NCBI GenBank assembly: GCA_030248135.1
Contig: JASANC010001995.1
Location: forward strand, 20,210 to 84,209
Length of the DNA stretch: 64,000 nucleotides
DNA from: Theristus sp. LFF4_11
Taxonomy: Eukaryota > Nematoda > Chromadorea > Monhysterida > Xyalidae
Direction: 5' to 3'
A program made the position numbers and the translations under genes. Every line of letters begins with the position of its first letter. Within the stretch, counting starts at the first letter, position 1. Below the pieces are notes generated by a model, which did not search any database, had not been told where the DNA came from, and saw only the letters and a program-made list of their open reading frames with translations. Positions 23,201 through 36,300 of the stretch are shown piece by piece.

Positions 23201-26200
23201 GGCTGACTTGCAGTATAGCACCGTTGTGCGATGGCGGTGTTGTGTCACTGAGCGTCGACGTTGTTATAGTGCAGACGTTCGTCGTTACGGTCACGGCCGT
23301 GCCGTCGCCGTATTTGGCCGCACCGTTTGCGACCGCCGTGATCGGCCGCGTGTTCTCGCACGAGCCGCCCGGCCCGACACCCGTACATGGATCCACTGGA
23401 AAACGTTGCGGTGGCAATTGCGAGTTTTTTTTTTTATTATTTTGGTAAAGTTCTAGAAGACCGCAAACGGTAAGCACTTTGTTTAAGCCAGTAACTACAA
23501 TGTAGGAAACATCGCAGGAAACGTTTTTACCGCACTGCGGCTGACAAGCTAAAACCGGAGTGGAGTTGCGTTTCACTCGTTTCGTCATTAGTCTCATCTC
23601 GTGGGATGTTTGCTTGTCTCGTGTTTTGTGTCTCTATCGCGACGCTTTCGTCTTGGTGGAACGTGCGTGAGCATTGCCGCAAACATGCGTGCTCCTCGCA
23701 CGGCGGCACATTTTCGACAGCACACAAACAGTATGTTTTTTAAACCTGTCACATTTCTCGTCGAATACAACGCAGTTAAAGTTATAAGTTAAAAGAGAAT
23801 GAAAGAGTGTCAGCTTTGATTGAAATCAAAAAAAAAACTCCAACGTCTCGTTTCCGCCCACATCGATCCCATGCTTTATTCCTTCGAAGAGACTAATGCT
23901 GAAACTACATGCTTTCCACCAAAGCATCTCCCCAGACCCCACTTCGCCGATCAAGTCTAAAGAAACAAACTGTACACGGCTCACACCAAAGCCCACGCCC
24001 CCACCCCCGACCAACATTGCGAGCTCTGCAGGTTGATATCGAAGAACTGCCGCGCGAGCTCATCACTGTCGACCACGCCATCGTCTTCGTCCTGCATCTC
24101 GGCGAGACGTTGCATCAGCGTCGGGATCTCCTCGTCGCCGGTGATACTCGTAGCGGTCGCCTCGACGCCAACGTCAACGCCATTGCTGACAACCGGCGCC
24201 ACAATGTCGTCACTCGTCTGTGATTGGTGACGTCAGTTTTGTATAGTTGATATGGCATTTGTTCATTCACCACAACAGCGCTCGGCTGATGTGTATTGTT
24301 GTCAGATGTTTTTGTAGAAACCGCCAAAATGAAACGTTTTCCAACGGAGAAGAATTTTCCGTCTACCTCGCCGCTTGGATGGAAACACTCGGATGGGTGC
24401 GCGCGTCTTCAAGGGGCATCTTGGCTTGTAAGGACAGAAAATCTCAGTATCCGGCTTATCCCTTGCTAAAAAACATCGCCGAAATTCATGTTCGCTTGCT
24501 TCGATCGTTGTAAACGAGTAAAGATCAGAACAGCATACCCCGGCACGAAACACAAGTCTGCTTGCTGTGCATAATTATCGGATGCCATGACGTCATTTCT
24601 CGGAGACCGGAGATATTTTTTTATCCGCGCACCTGTTCCGGAAACCATTAGGTATCAAATCCCGGAGGAAACGGGCAATACTGCCCCGAGCCTAATTTAC
24701 CCTCGGATCTGGAGGGAGCAGACTTTTGTTATTGGCCACTTTTGTTTCTCCATACATGTGTCTTGTCCACAGCGGGATTCGAACTTTCCACCTATAGAAC
24801 GGCAAACAGAAGTTCTACACCTGCGCTACAGACGCGACATGCTCGCATCAACAGGCCATCTGTATGGAATAATGTGGCCAAAATTTGTAGACGACGTACC
24901 TGTCGTGCCAGCCTCGGCGAATTCGAGTTCGACTTGATGCCGGAGCCGATAATGAACGAACACAATGAGTGCGTCTGACAAAGGATCACGGCGCCTTGCA
25001 CGAGTTCACTGAGCGACCAGACGTACGTCGCGTCACTGCCCTCTTTTCGTCGCGTTAGCACCTGGAAATGCGGTTTTCTTTTCTGCAGAATTCCATTCCG
25101 GTTTGACTTTAAATTGACTGATTTTCATCAGATGCTGTTTTGCGTGTCTGATGTTTTGTTTTCGTTTGATTCTGCGTTCATGGCTTCACTTTGTTGTTAC
25201 GGAGCGCGTGAAAACGGAGTCAATTGGGTGGACTTGTCGATGCTGAAGGAAATGGTGCAGTTTCTAGTTTCTTGTTCAGGGCTGTTTTCGCAGATTTCAC
25301 AATGCCGTTGACATTCCGCCCAAAACCAGCCGAACATATAACACCGGGGCGGTTGTTTTCATGCGATTTCTCTTTTCACGTGCACACAACAATCAACGTT
25401 CACAAACACCATCAGGAACAGGATCGTTAAAAAAAATGCCAGCAAACCCAGACAGAGACAAACAACACCGCAACACAAAGACCCAATTCGTTTTCACGAC
25501 ATTTGTGTTTTTTTGGTGGCCACAAAAAACCGCGCACCACATGCAATCGGTGGATGGAAATAATCGAAAATGAATGGTCCCACTACGACAGATTGGAAGC
25601 AGAAGTTCAACATGCTGACAAACTGGTTCTGCGTCTTCCAGTGGGGTTGTTCTGCTGGATTGTCACAATCAATTTTCACCAGTGGTACAAAATAATCGCC
25701 GATTCAGTGTGTCATAGATATTTTCTGTGAATGTCCGCTCCCCCCCCCCCGCCTTCATAACGGCCACCAACTTTTCCGTTTTCCTGTCAAGGGATTACCA
25801 CAACTGACGACCTTTGCGTCAGAACTTTTCAGACCGTTCAGGCTTTTTGCAGCTGATCCAACATAAATCCATCAACAGAAACAGAACCGAACCACCAAAT
25901 CGCCAATGACCGACCGAGACGAATCACGAACTAACGATCATGTTTTCGGGGGGGGGGGTATCAAATCCAAATCCCAATCATGACAGACTAAACATCAACA
26001 AAAGCAAGAAAAACCCGCGACTGAAATCTGGACAACAACGCTCTGCAAAAGAAACACAGAATTAGAACGACGGCCTCGTTATTTTTCGTCATCCTTTGTA
26101 CGGTGAACACAAAAACCTGCTGAAAGCGCGAAAAAATCTATTCGAACGATTGGATTGGAACAAGAAATCAAGCGTGTCTACAGCACGCACACAAGGAAGC

Positions 26201-29200
26201 AGACACAACAATCATTCTCTCAAGAAACCAGCCGAACAAAGAAGGGCGAACGAAAAACGGCCGCAAAAGAGAACAGCCCATGAGCAAGTCCATCCATCTT
26301 TCATTTCCCTCATCTCCGAACTCCGCAGTTCAATGCACTATCCACCACAAAAAAACTCATGGATTTCCACCATGTTCAACAACCATAAATTGCGCGATCC
26401 ACGCTTCAAACTGCGACGAGCCCAGATTTCGAAAAGCCACAAAAACGATTGCGAAATACCACCGCGCAATGTTGCGCTTGCGCGTTCATCATTATGCAGC
26501 GTGGCGTGACTTACAGCGCATACCCCAGTCATGGAAAAACCCAAACAAAAAATAACAAATATTCTGGAAATTATCGGAGAAAAAATTTGCGCACAAATTT
26601 CAATTCAATCAACCAAGCGAGCAAAGTTGTGCGGTGCAGCGCGAGCGCCAGGCCCCACAGAGAGCTGATTTCCATTTTTTTCCCGCCCCTTGTTCCTGTT
26701 TCACCGCTCATTACGAAAGCACGAAGTTCGTTCCAATTTATTCATGAATAATCAATCAATCAATCAATTTTATTTGTATGCCTCACGGCCAGTAGTAGAA
26801 ATATAAACATGGAGCAGTAGAAATAAATCAGAAACCGTTTTTCAGCGTGTTTGTAATTGTTCCCCCTCCCCAGCCGGCCAGCCCCCAGAACATCTGCAAA
26901 CGCGGAACTTTTCCCATGCGCATTTTTTTGTCAGTATTTATGTCACGTCCTCAAAATGTTTGCAGAAAAATTTAGCAAACCCAGTCAGTCAACGCAAAAA
27001 TGTGGCCGATTACACTGACAAACAAAGGGCATGGTTGGAGAGAGGGCCAGGCCAGTAACAAAAAACACAACTAAAATAGCAACAACAACCGACACACAAA
27101 GATTCGCTGAGCGGGACAGGGGCGGCGGCAGTATTCAGATCAAAAATACACACATGTGTAACCCTGCAAAATGACAAAAATCATAGTGAAATGTCGCTCA
27201 TTCACTCATTTTTACTGCACTCCACTCCACTCCAAACGTTCCCCTCCCCTACCCCACATCCAACCCCAGTGCGATGAAATAAACGTTCTTGAGAAATAAA
27301 ACTTGTCGAAAGGAGATTTTATTTTATGAGCGCAAAAACGTCATCTGGGCTCGCTGAGTTTCACAATAAAAACTGATGTCGAAAAATATGATGAAAAAAA
27401 TAGTGACATTTGAAAGACTCATGACCACCACCACACAAACGGTGAACCTGCAAGTAAGTGCTTAACTCGCGTTACACGACAACGTAAACCTACGTACAGC
27501 TGCTTGTGGTTGCTTTTTGACACACTACGTGAAAGGTCGTGAGGAAGGAATTGAAGTGGAGGGTTAATAAATGCCAGCTGCAAATCTGGGACGCGCTGGT
27601 GGTCTACTGTAGTCATCTGAAGGGCGAACACACAAAGCACAACAGCTGTACGTGGCGAACTCAAACATATTCACACATAAGGTGCTTTTAGCCGATTTTT
27701 CTTGTCTCATTCATTTTGTTGATGTAGTTTTTTTCGTACATTAGCTGGCGAACTGAAAAAAACGTGCCACTCCAGCAAAGTGGGCTTCGCTTAGTGTTGC
27801 AACTCGGCAAAAAATGAACAAAACTGCACTTTATGCGAGCGCATTTTGACGTCAGCCGATTCGTCATGAGTTCTGGTTTTGCAAAGAGAAAAAAACAGCG
27901 TCAAGCACTGAAAATACCGCGAATTGTCGGAAAACGATTGCAATTTTGAAACATGTTTTCCATGATCAAACTACACCCTTTTGTGGCATTAAAAACAAAT
28001 TCAGTCGATCGTTACACCACCGCTGTGTAATAACAATTTTCATGATAGCGGCGCGGCGCTTTTCATTTTTTTGTTTTCATTTCATCGCCATTCATTTTTC
28101 AAACCGTGAAACTTACTGAATAAAAAAACATCAACACCCAACCGTCCCCCACTGGGTCATACAAATAAAACATACGAAAACATCACCAAAGTATCATAAC
28201 GACAACCAAAAAAACGCTGTGTCATCCGACCAAGTAATACTGCAGCAAGTTCACCACAAATCAAGCAAAATTATCAGCACGCCGGAGCAGTTTTGGCAAA
28301 ATATGCCGTTTTTCTATGATTTTTCTTGGCATCGACACCGCATTGTTCGCAAGACGTCGTGTGTATTGACAGTCACACAGAGATCGGAGACGGACAGAAA
28401 AAACGCGCTCAAGAATTCATGATCACACGATTATTTCAGCCAATACAACTTTGCAACTTGCGCAAGCGCACGCCGATCGTTATCACAGGCGTGTGTGGCG
28501 GGCCTTCTGAATAGTTTTTTTTTGCCTTGTAAAACACAAACACACCGTTCGTGACTTCTGTTTTGGTCTCGTCAGTTTGCGCTGCGCGTGCCCGTCCACC
28601 GCATTTTGCTTGCGACAAACAGAAAAAACGAGATAGGACGACGAGGACAGGCATTAAAAAAAGCAAGCACAGCGCCACGTTATCACATGCCGTATCATAT
28701 CACTTGCAAACTTGCAACCTTTGCACTCCGCGCACCCACCACCACCGCCGGTGCTGCGCGTGATGTTTTACGTTCACTAATATCACCAACACTTGTGAAC
28801 ATTGTGCAGTGTATATGCAACATTTCGTCGTCACGTCACGACACAAACAAACGCGAAACTTCGAAAAAAAAACGAAAGTGAACGAACGCAAATCGCACAA
28901 AAAACCGCCGATTTGACTGATTAAACGAGCGGGAAACACTTTTGAACGTGAATTCAAGTTTCGTAAACATTTTGCAACATACTTGCTCGTTTGTGTTCCG
29001 TGCCCGGCACGGGCTACGTTTTTGTTCCTGGTTCAAAAAACATCCCAAACATACACAGACACACATGTCAAAGATAAGGTTGACAAGCAGAAGCAGATAC
29101 ACTGATACTTGTTTTCACAACAACAACCTGAAGTAAAAACATCATCTTACTTGTTCTTATCTCTGACTTAATAACCGAAGTATAAAGACCAAAACAAAGA

Positions 29201-32200
29201 CTTCCCCACACATCGTTTGCACAGCGTCAAAGTTTTCAATTTTTTTCAATGTGATCAAAACAAAAAAGCAGTTCTTCAAAAAAGTCCGGGCGGTCACCAC
29301 GACGTACAATGCGGTGCCAGGCAACGCAACGCATTCTGTCAGTTCAGGTTTCACAGCGCGGCGGACTGGATTTTGTTTTGCGATGATGACAGCACAACAA
29401 AAAATCCGCCGAAAAAAGAATTTTACAACCGAGAGAAAAACGGCACACACAATTTTACGCCACATGGCGCCAATGGCGGGTGTTGTTGCTAATGTGCCAA
29501 AGGAAACGCAATTAATCACGATTCTACCAAAAAAAGTCTGAAGAGAAGAACAAACGCTGTGGAGGAAAAACACGCCCATTAAAATGAGAGGACTTCTTTG
29601 CCAGCAACATCACTGTTTTGCCACATACGCGTTGATCTTTTACGCACAGAGATGATAAATAACCGTGTCGAGTGGAGTGAAAAACTGGATTGTTTGTTAA
29701 AAGTTGCGTTTCCAATTTCCCTTCAAAATTCACAATCACACCACACGATGGAATTCATTTCTCCCAAGAAGCCAGGAAAACCCCGCACGAAAGCAACATT
29801 ATTCTCGAAAAGCACACCGAAAAAAACGACACGTTCGAGCATTGCGAAAAAAGCCGATCACTGCAAGTTGGGCGGAATGAAAAGGCGCAGTTTTGCCACA
29901 CAGAAAAAAAACTTGTTGCTGACGTCTAAACTATCCAAACTATCGATATTAAAAAACGTGCTTCTTTGATGATACGCAATAATACGCTCGGAAAATACAC
30001 ACACACCACTCGACAAAAGGTGCACGAAAACATACACACAAATTGACGGTGATATTATGCGCACATATCTATTGCTCTATTATTACAGCATTAAGTGTCA
30101 ACAACTTTGGTCCAATTCATCATTCGTAATTTCGCTCACGAAAAAGAAAACCACACCAACTAGCTGTTTTTTTCAAACAAATGAACATTTGTGCGTGATT
30201 TTTCGTTTTTTAGTCTCAAACTTTTCCCAACGTTTGCACGTACACACACACACACACACCCGAACGTGAGCGTTTGATTGCAAACACACCATTTCTGAAA
30301 CGCCAACCATAAAATTCATTCAGTCAATACAAGCACTACTTTCAGCTGGTTGCTCCACTACGGAGTCGTCGTTCAATACTCTGCAATATCATTCGACAAA
30401 AAAGTTCAAACTAAGACAAACAATACATACAAACAGTTTCAAACACCAGAAAAAAACGCCACACAGTGATTTTGTCCACACAATGCTGTTCACTGTGAAC
30501 TGTTCACATTTTCTGGTTCAATTGAAATAATAAATAAAAACATTCATGATGAAGCGCAATAATCCTTCACGTCGTCACGTCACAATTCCCATTCAATAAG
30601 CCTAAAAACAACAACAATCCCTGATGCCTCCCTTCACTTCACCCCAACCGAAAGCATTCATGTTTTAAGCCAGTCACTGCCCAGCGGCGTGCTGTCACCA
30701 GGGCAGTGATGGTGGGCGCCTCCGTCGCAAACTGAGCCCCTTGGTATCCCGCCAGGTGTACACACACTCCCTGGTATCCGCCTCACAGCGGCGCTAAACG
30801 CGTGCCACTTGTCGCGGAGCTCGCAGGAAAAGCAGCCGATATCACTGCCATGAACAGCGCTCGAGTTGATGATGAGTTACAACACTCGTCAGCCGCAAAA
30901 CAACCACAACAACAACCTACTGTCACCATGAACTGGCGACTGAAAAAGCGTTCACAAAAAAAACCGTCGTATTGAAACGTTCACAAAAAAGTCTGCTTCA
31001 CACCTCGAGATCGGCCGACTGTAACACCCACGGCTGATGCGCGAGCAGTCTGTTCAGCGCGTCCAATTGCGCGAGTTTCGGACTGGCCACTTCCAGACCG
31101 CCGTCCAGCCAGGACGACTCGCCGCCGAATCGAAGGAACTCGTGCTTGTGCAGATCGATCAGATACTTGCAGCGGTGACGCGAGGCCGCCTGCAAGGGCA
31201 ACAACATTGTGATTTTGCATTTGAAAGAAAACACACTGTTTGTGATTTGATTTCGGAGAAACGCGAAGAAAGGTGTCGTCAGTGTAGTCCAGTCTGGGTT
31301 TATTTTTTCAAAAAGTCGGTTCTGCAATTTGCAGAAATTTGGCAAAAAAATTCTGCAAATGAAATTTGGTTTCTGCAAATTTCAAAAACATGACGAAAAT
31401 GGTTATTGTGCTTGCTTGATGTCATTTTTTTTGTTCTGAGCATCATTTCTTAACGATGCTCAGAATTGCATTTGTCAATTGCATCGTTTTACCGCAGAAT
31501 TTTTCAAAGATTCAGAAAAAAGGAACACCAAAACCAAACCAGATTACCAAACCAACCAAATCACCAATCATTCGTTTCAAATTCAACCTAACAACAACAC
31601 AATCAATATCAAATGAAAACTCTCATTGCTCAAATTCCGCAATCGAAGCGATGGCTTCGGTCGGTTCGACTTTCTCAAAAGTGCAGTTCACTTTGTTCGG
31701 TTTGATTATGATTTTGTATCGCCTCTTTGTTTTCATCCCCAGATACTGCATGCTTGCCCGAAGTTGTACTCGCACCAGAGAATTGAATTCGTTCGCATTT
31801 GAATTCTGATTCTGTTTTATTTTTTGAGTTCGAAATACTCCGATTTTATTCACGAAGGCAAAACAAAACGCCAATCATTGCGCTACAGCAACCGCCGAAA
31901 CAGCTGTTTATGACAAAAAAACTGAAATTTCTTCTGTTGATGTGAAAGCTCAGTCAAGCGCCAAGCACAAAATGAATGTTGCAGAACCAAAGTTTGGCTT
32001 TGCCTACATTACTAAACCAAAGCCAAGTTTACAGTCTGTTTTGTTGTTTAGTTCGGTTTCAATGAAGTCGTTGTAGGTTCCTAATCCTAAGCCCAATCCT
32101 AATCCTAATGAAGTCGATGTAGGTTCCTAATCCTAAACCTAATCCTAAGTGAAGCCTTTTTAACAAAGTGAAAGTGCCTTGATTGACAGCTTTGTTGAAG

Positions 32201-33358
32201 GGGTGAAACATTGGGATCAGGGATCAGCTCCAGCTCCGGTTTAGCTTTGTAGTTTCACGCAAAGTTTGCATGCAAATCTGTTTCTGCAATTTGCAGAAAT
32301 CCGTTGAAAAATTTCTGCAAACGCTCCAAAATTTCTGCAAAAAACCGATGTTTTTCTGCAAAAAAAAACCTAGAGTCCAGTCTGTAGTGTTCACTGAGAA
32401 TGGTGGTGGTGGACACCAGTGGACGTTGACAACCGCTATGGTGGTCATAATGTCACACAAACACACTACAGCCACAAGACTTTTAGCTTGTTGGTTTGTT
32501 CACGACAAAAAAACACGTGAATCACTCGGAAACAAACCAGCCCATTATCAGTGTTCCCCGTGTGATCTACAGTTCGACTGCGTGTTTTAAGCGCGGCATT
32601 CATGAAGTTTTGGTGACGCAGCATAGTTGTTCTAGGGGGGGGGGGCCTGGGGGGGGCCGCCCCCCCACCCCAAAAATTTTTCGAATCTATCTCTATCAGA
32701 CAGGTTTTTTCGGCTCAGCTATTATCTATCTGAAAAATTTTCTCAGCCAACTATCTATCTGAAAATTTTTGTCTTCGAAGACATAAAATGAGTCAATTTT
32801 TTACCAAAATTGACCATTTTTGCTCGTAATTATTGAAAATTTCGCTAATTTTAGGTAAAATACGCGTGTATACTTGATTTTTAGTGTATTTTTAGCATTA
32901 TTTTGCTGTTTTTATAGCTTTTTAGCATTTTAGCTATCTATCTATCAAATTTCAAAATTTTGACCGGCCCCCCCAAAGTCACATGCCCCCCCGCGGCCCC
33001 CCCCAAAATTTTCCAGCTATCTATCTATCTAGAAAATTTGCTCCAGCTATCTATATCGGCCCCCCCCAAGCCCTCGGCTCTGGAACAACTATGTGACGCA
33101 GAAAAGCATAACTACACGCATCACTAGTGCTGACTGCATCATTAATGCCTCTAAATTCCGCTGTAAACGCAAATTTTGAAGCAAAGAAACAACCGAAAAA
33201 ATGCTTACCATTAGCGCGACGAAATGCCGCTGATGGACGGAGAGCGGCCCGTCGCCGTAGAGCATTTTATTGAGCGCATTCTGAAAGTGACACTGATAGC
33301 CGGGGTGCAGAGACAGCCAACTCAGCAGCGGCTTCCACAGCTCCAACTGCTCATCCAT
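20247..33358 (-). CDS. SESN: Sestrin (8 exons, 551 residues)
   Basis: Sestrins restrain mTORC1 through GATOR2, act as leucine sensors (SESN2) and have an AhpD-like N-terminal domain. Minus-strand exons: 33358-33209, 31189-31004, 25061-24900, 24217-24016, 23395-22866, 22517-22408, 22106-21881, 20336-20247; all are GT-AG and in phase. Visible: DGPLSVHQRHFVALM, then RHRCKYL with Cys57, Tyr59 and His64 spaced exactly as the SESN2 Cys125/Tyr127/His132 relay; LLAHQPWVL; WSLSELVQGAVIL; an acidic ALMQRL-like segment; then DYSWEHQGYSVV, TYNT, RQAIWNYI, GIRHDDYQYAEVNQLL, SEK and VHVNVLVAESRLQAELLY. With a constant +70 offset the SESN2 residues T374, T377, T386, R390, D406, D407 and E451 are conserved, but W444 is Met514. 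Exon 5 adds a long low-complexity Pro/Ser/Thr/Asp insert. Intron 2 is 5.9 kb. Start Met 33358 is inferred; a longer N-terminus from an unseen exon is possible. Confidence 0.95.
22560..22760 (-). repeat. possible tRNA-derived SINE in sestrin intron 5
   Basis: On the minus strand a CGTTCGAGCCCC B-box-like core follows an AGTGG A-box-like word at roughly tRNA spacing. Words from its body (CCTCCGTCG and TGGTATCCGC) recur at 30717-30785 in intron 2. It lies between sestrin exons 5 and 6. The evidence is weak; it could be a chance match in GC-richer sequence. Confidence 0.3.
24764..24842 (-). repeat. tRNA-derived SINE head in sestrin intron 3
   Basis: Read on the minus strand it resembles a tRNA: an A-box-like TAGCGCAGGTGTAGA near the start, a mid stem-loop, and GTTCGAATCCC as B box. 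There is no clean acceptor stem or CCA context, so a functional tRNA is unlikely. A related fragment is at 404-447. The SINE body probably extends toward 24600. It lies wholly within the intron 24218-24899. Confidence 0.45.
25062..31003 (-). other. 5.9-kb sestrin intron 2
   Basis: The longest intron of the gene. It is AT-rich, with short homopolymers, a CA tract near 30241-30258 and a GC-richer patch at 30650-30860 sharing words with 22560-22760. No nested gene, exon-like conserved protein sequence or RNA gene was recognised on either strand. Confidence 0.5.
32587..33154. mobile_element. palindromic MITE split by a hAT-type insertion
   Basis: The left piece (GCGGCATTCATGAAG at 32592) and right piece (CATTAATGCCTC ending about 33152) are the two halves of the same palindromic family seen at 19721, 34165 and 59425. 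They are separated by the 472-bp element at 32622-33093 and its 8-bp target duplication. It lies in sestrin intron 1. Confidence 0.6.
32622..33093. mobile_element. 472-bp hAT-type MITE with TCTA satellite and G/C tracts
   Basis: Perfect 11-bp inverted ends CATAGTTGTTC/GAACAACTATG, flanked by 8-bp duplications TGACGCAG (32614-32621 and 33094-33101). The interior begins and ends with G- and C-runs and contains CTATCTAT microsatellite stretches. No coding was seen. The 8-bp duplication and CA...-type end fit hAT. It inserted into an older palindromic MITE. Confidence 0.8.
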
Positions 33359-36300
33359 ACGGATTGTTCAAGACGACGACGACGATGGCGACGCAAATTG
33401 CAAAGAATGTGATATATTATCGAAGAAACCCGCACCGACCGGCCAATAATTATAGGCTTTTCCTCCTCTTGTAATTAGCGCAGTTTTAATCGGACACGCT
33501 TATGCGGCGCGTGATGGCTCATTCGAACGAAACGAACGAATGACGAACGCGGAGGCACAATACTGGTGATATTTTCGTCACGTCGTCATCCGATTTGGTG
33601 TTTCGCCGCCAGCGATTCGGTCTCCCGATAGAGTTCCGAATCCGATTCGAGTTCTTAGAGTATGATAGTAAAGCAGTTATTTCGTTTGCAATGCTGTTTC
33701 CCTTCTCGCTTCTTGTTGGTTGATAAAATCTACAAGAAATTGGCAACAATAAGAAAAAGGGATAAAATCGCGGAAACCAATGAAATGACAACGGAACGGA
33801 AACGGGCAACAACCGACTGTGATACACATGTTGGTGTGTCGCACGAGATTCTCAAGAAACACAAATGTTGTAGTTGTTATACAATTTCAGAGATTACGGC
33901 CATTATTATAACATCCCGAAATGGATCACCACAATAAAGTGCTCTGTCGATATAGCTTTTATTTATTGGAGAATAAAATGGTGTGACAGCTGTTCTGAGA
34001 CACAGAGGGGACAGAGAAATATACAAATGAGAAACAGACTGCTACACAGAAACAGAACACGACGACAGAAATGAGCAAGTACCTAAACCACGCATTAACA
34101 TTTTTAATAAGAATCAGACTTCAGTTGGAATACGTTGCCGAAGCAACACACAGATCAATAAATTTAAGGGGCATTCCTGAAGCAGCATTTAGTGACCGCG
34201 TAGCTACGCAGCTCAGCTACGCGGCACTACATCACATCCTGTTTCATGAATGCCGCTTTATGTTTTCTGAATGTTTGTTGGGCACAGTAAGAGCGCTAAA
34301 ATGACAACAGGAACCAAGCAATTGAACGACAGTTTGCCTACAGATTCAAAACCGACACATTCAAAAATACGGTGTAGCCCAGTCTGTGAAATTTCGTTCG
34401 CGCGATTCATGCATGCGTTGTAAAATAAAAAGCGCTATTGACATCAGGAACCAAGCAGTGAACGACAGTTTGCCGACGAATCCGTCACTTCTTTCAAACT
34501 GTTACTGCGCCATCATAAAACTTCGCCCATCATCACACAGAGACGTCGTTTAGACAGACATAAACACAAACTCTAAAAAAATCGCATTTACAACTATGGT
34601 TGGTTTGGAAATGGCCGATCCCAGCCACAGTATCGTCGTCTTTATATCAACTTGTTGCGTTGTAATATTTTATTATTATTACATTATTTGTGATAACGCA
34701 CATCGCCGGGTGTTTTTTATCAGAACAACACACGGACATATAGACCACAAGCTGAACCATGGACAGGAAAGTCAGCAAACACACAGCAAGCGATAAGCAG
34801 CAGTGCTTGTACCCGCTCGCCACGCGGACACGCTGCTGCACCTCGACCCGAATGCCGCATGTGTGTGTCGTGTGTGTGTGTCGAGTATTGTTTCTGCTTT
34901 TTCCCCGGCGTTTACTTTTGTTCGTTGTAAAATGTCGTTTTTTTAAACAAGTGAAAAACACGTGATGCGGCGAATGGTGCTTTCGAAATGTCATGACATT
35001 TGCCATATCAGCATTGAAAATGTAACCGAAGAAAAAGAAAAATTGCCTGGCACTGAGCGGCTCCTCGACAAATCGGCACGATGAAACAGGCGGCAAACTG
35101 TTTTGCCGTTGTGGTGACGGTGAACTGGTGAAAAAGACGCACCGCATAAACTTTGAATATTATGAAGGAAAATTTCAAAATGAAAGCTGGAAAGGGGCAA
35201 AGAAAGCAGCGAAACGGGCGATGAAAATGATGAAAACGCCACCCACAGATTGCATCATCTCCACGTCAAGCTCCGGCCTGGATGGATGGACACACACACG
35301 ACATACCATAAGCTGGATTAGCCCGGAGAGTTGGAGTGTGCGCGTGCGCAAACGCTATTTCTTACGCGTCAAATTATTGCTTATTGCACACCAACACCAC
35401 ACAACATACACTGAACTTTGAAAAAAGTTCGCAGCTTTTTTCGATTCGGCTTCCAGCTGCCGGTGTGTGTGTGAGTGTGACATAACAACAACGCATGTGG
35501 CGAGAAACAACCAACCAATCACAACACAACCAATGCTAATCTACGGTGGAACAGAATTACATTTTGCGGTTGCGCGCGGCATTTTTACTTCGCTTTTACA
35601 TAATACACATCTATGCCGCGTACATAGGAACATAAAACATAAGTGCACTGGGCATAAACCTACGGCCACGTTTTTCACGAGAGACAGCGGGAGAAACGGG
35701 CATGTTATATGAATGTGTGTGCGTATATGTGCGCGCGCGGTGCGTAGCGGCGCAAAAACCCGCTGCGCTCGCCTTGGCGCGGCGCGGTGCCCGGGCGTCG
35801 GATGCGCACAAAATGCGGCCCGCTCTGTGCGCGCCCAGAACGGGGGAGGGCGCAACGCAAAGTATACTGGTAGAGTAAAAACACATTAGATAGAAAGCGA
35901 GCTGTGTGTGCTGCATGCGCACAGTCGCAAAAACACACATACACAACACGCAATAGACACCCGGACCCGGTGCAGGAAGCCCATCGCAACGCAACACGCC
36001 AACACAACGCACACAAACGAGCCGGCCTGGAAACTGAGACATGAGGCGCACAGAAAACAAGACAGCTGTGCGCGTGTGCGTTGCGCTCTCGCAGGCGCTG
36101 TTACACTTTGTGTCGCTCGGGAAGCAGCAACTTGAGCACAGCGCGATCTCCCATTTTCTACCTACGCCGTTGTTGTTGTTGCCTACTTTGGTGTGCAACA
36201 CGAAAAGTGGCGAAAAACCCGGTGCGGTGGTGTGCGCGAGCAACAAACCACCCACACCCGGGCAACGCTGCTTTTGGGTTGATTTGTGCGTGTGCATTGC

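Noticed and set aside
24764..24842. Functional tRNA gene on the minus strand
   Set aside because: No convincing 7-bp acceptor stem and a truncated repeat copy elsewhere; better explained as a SINE.
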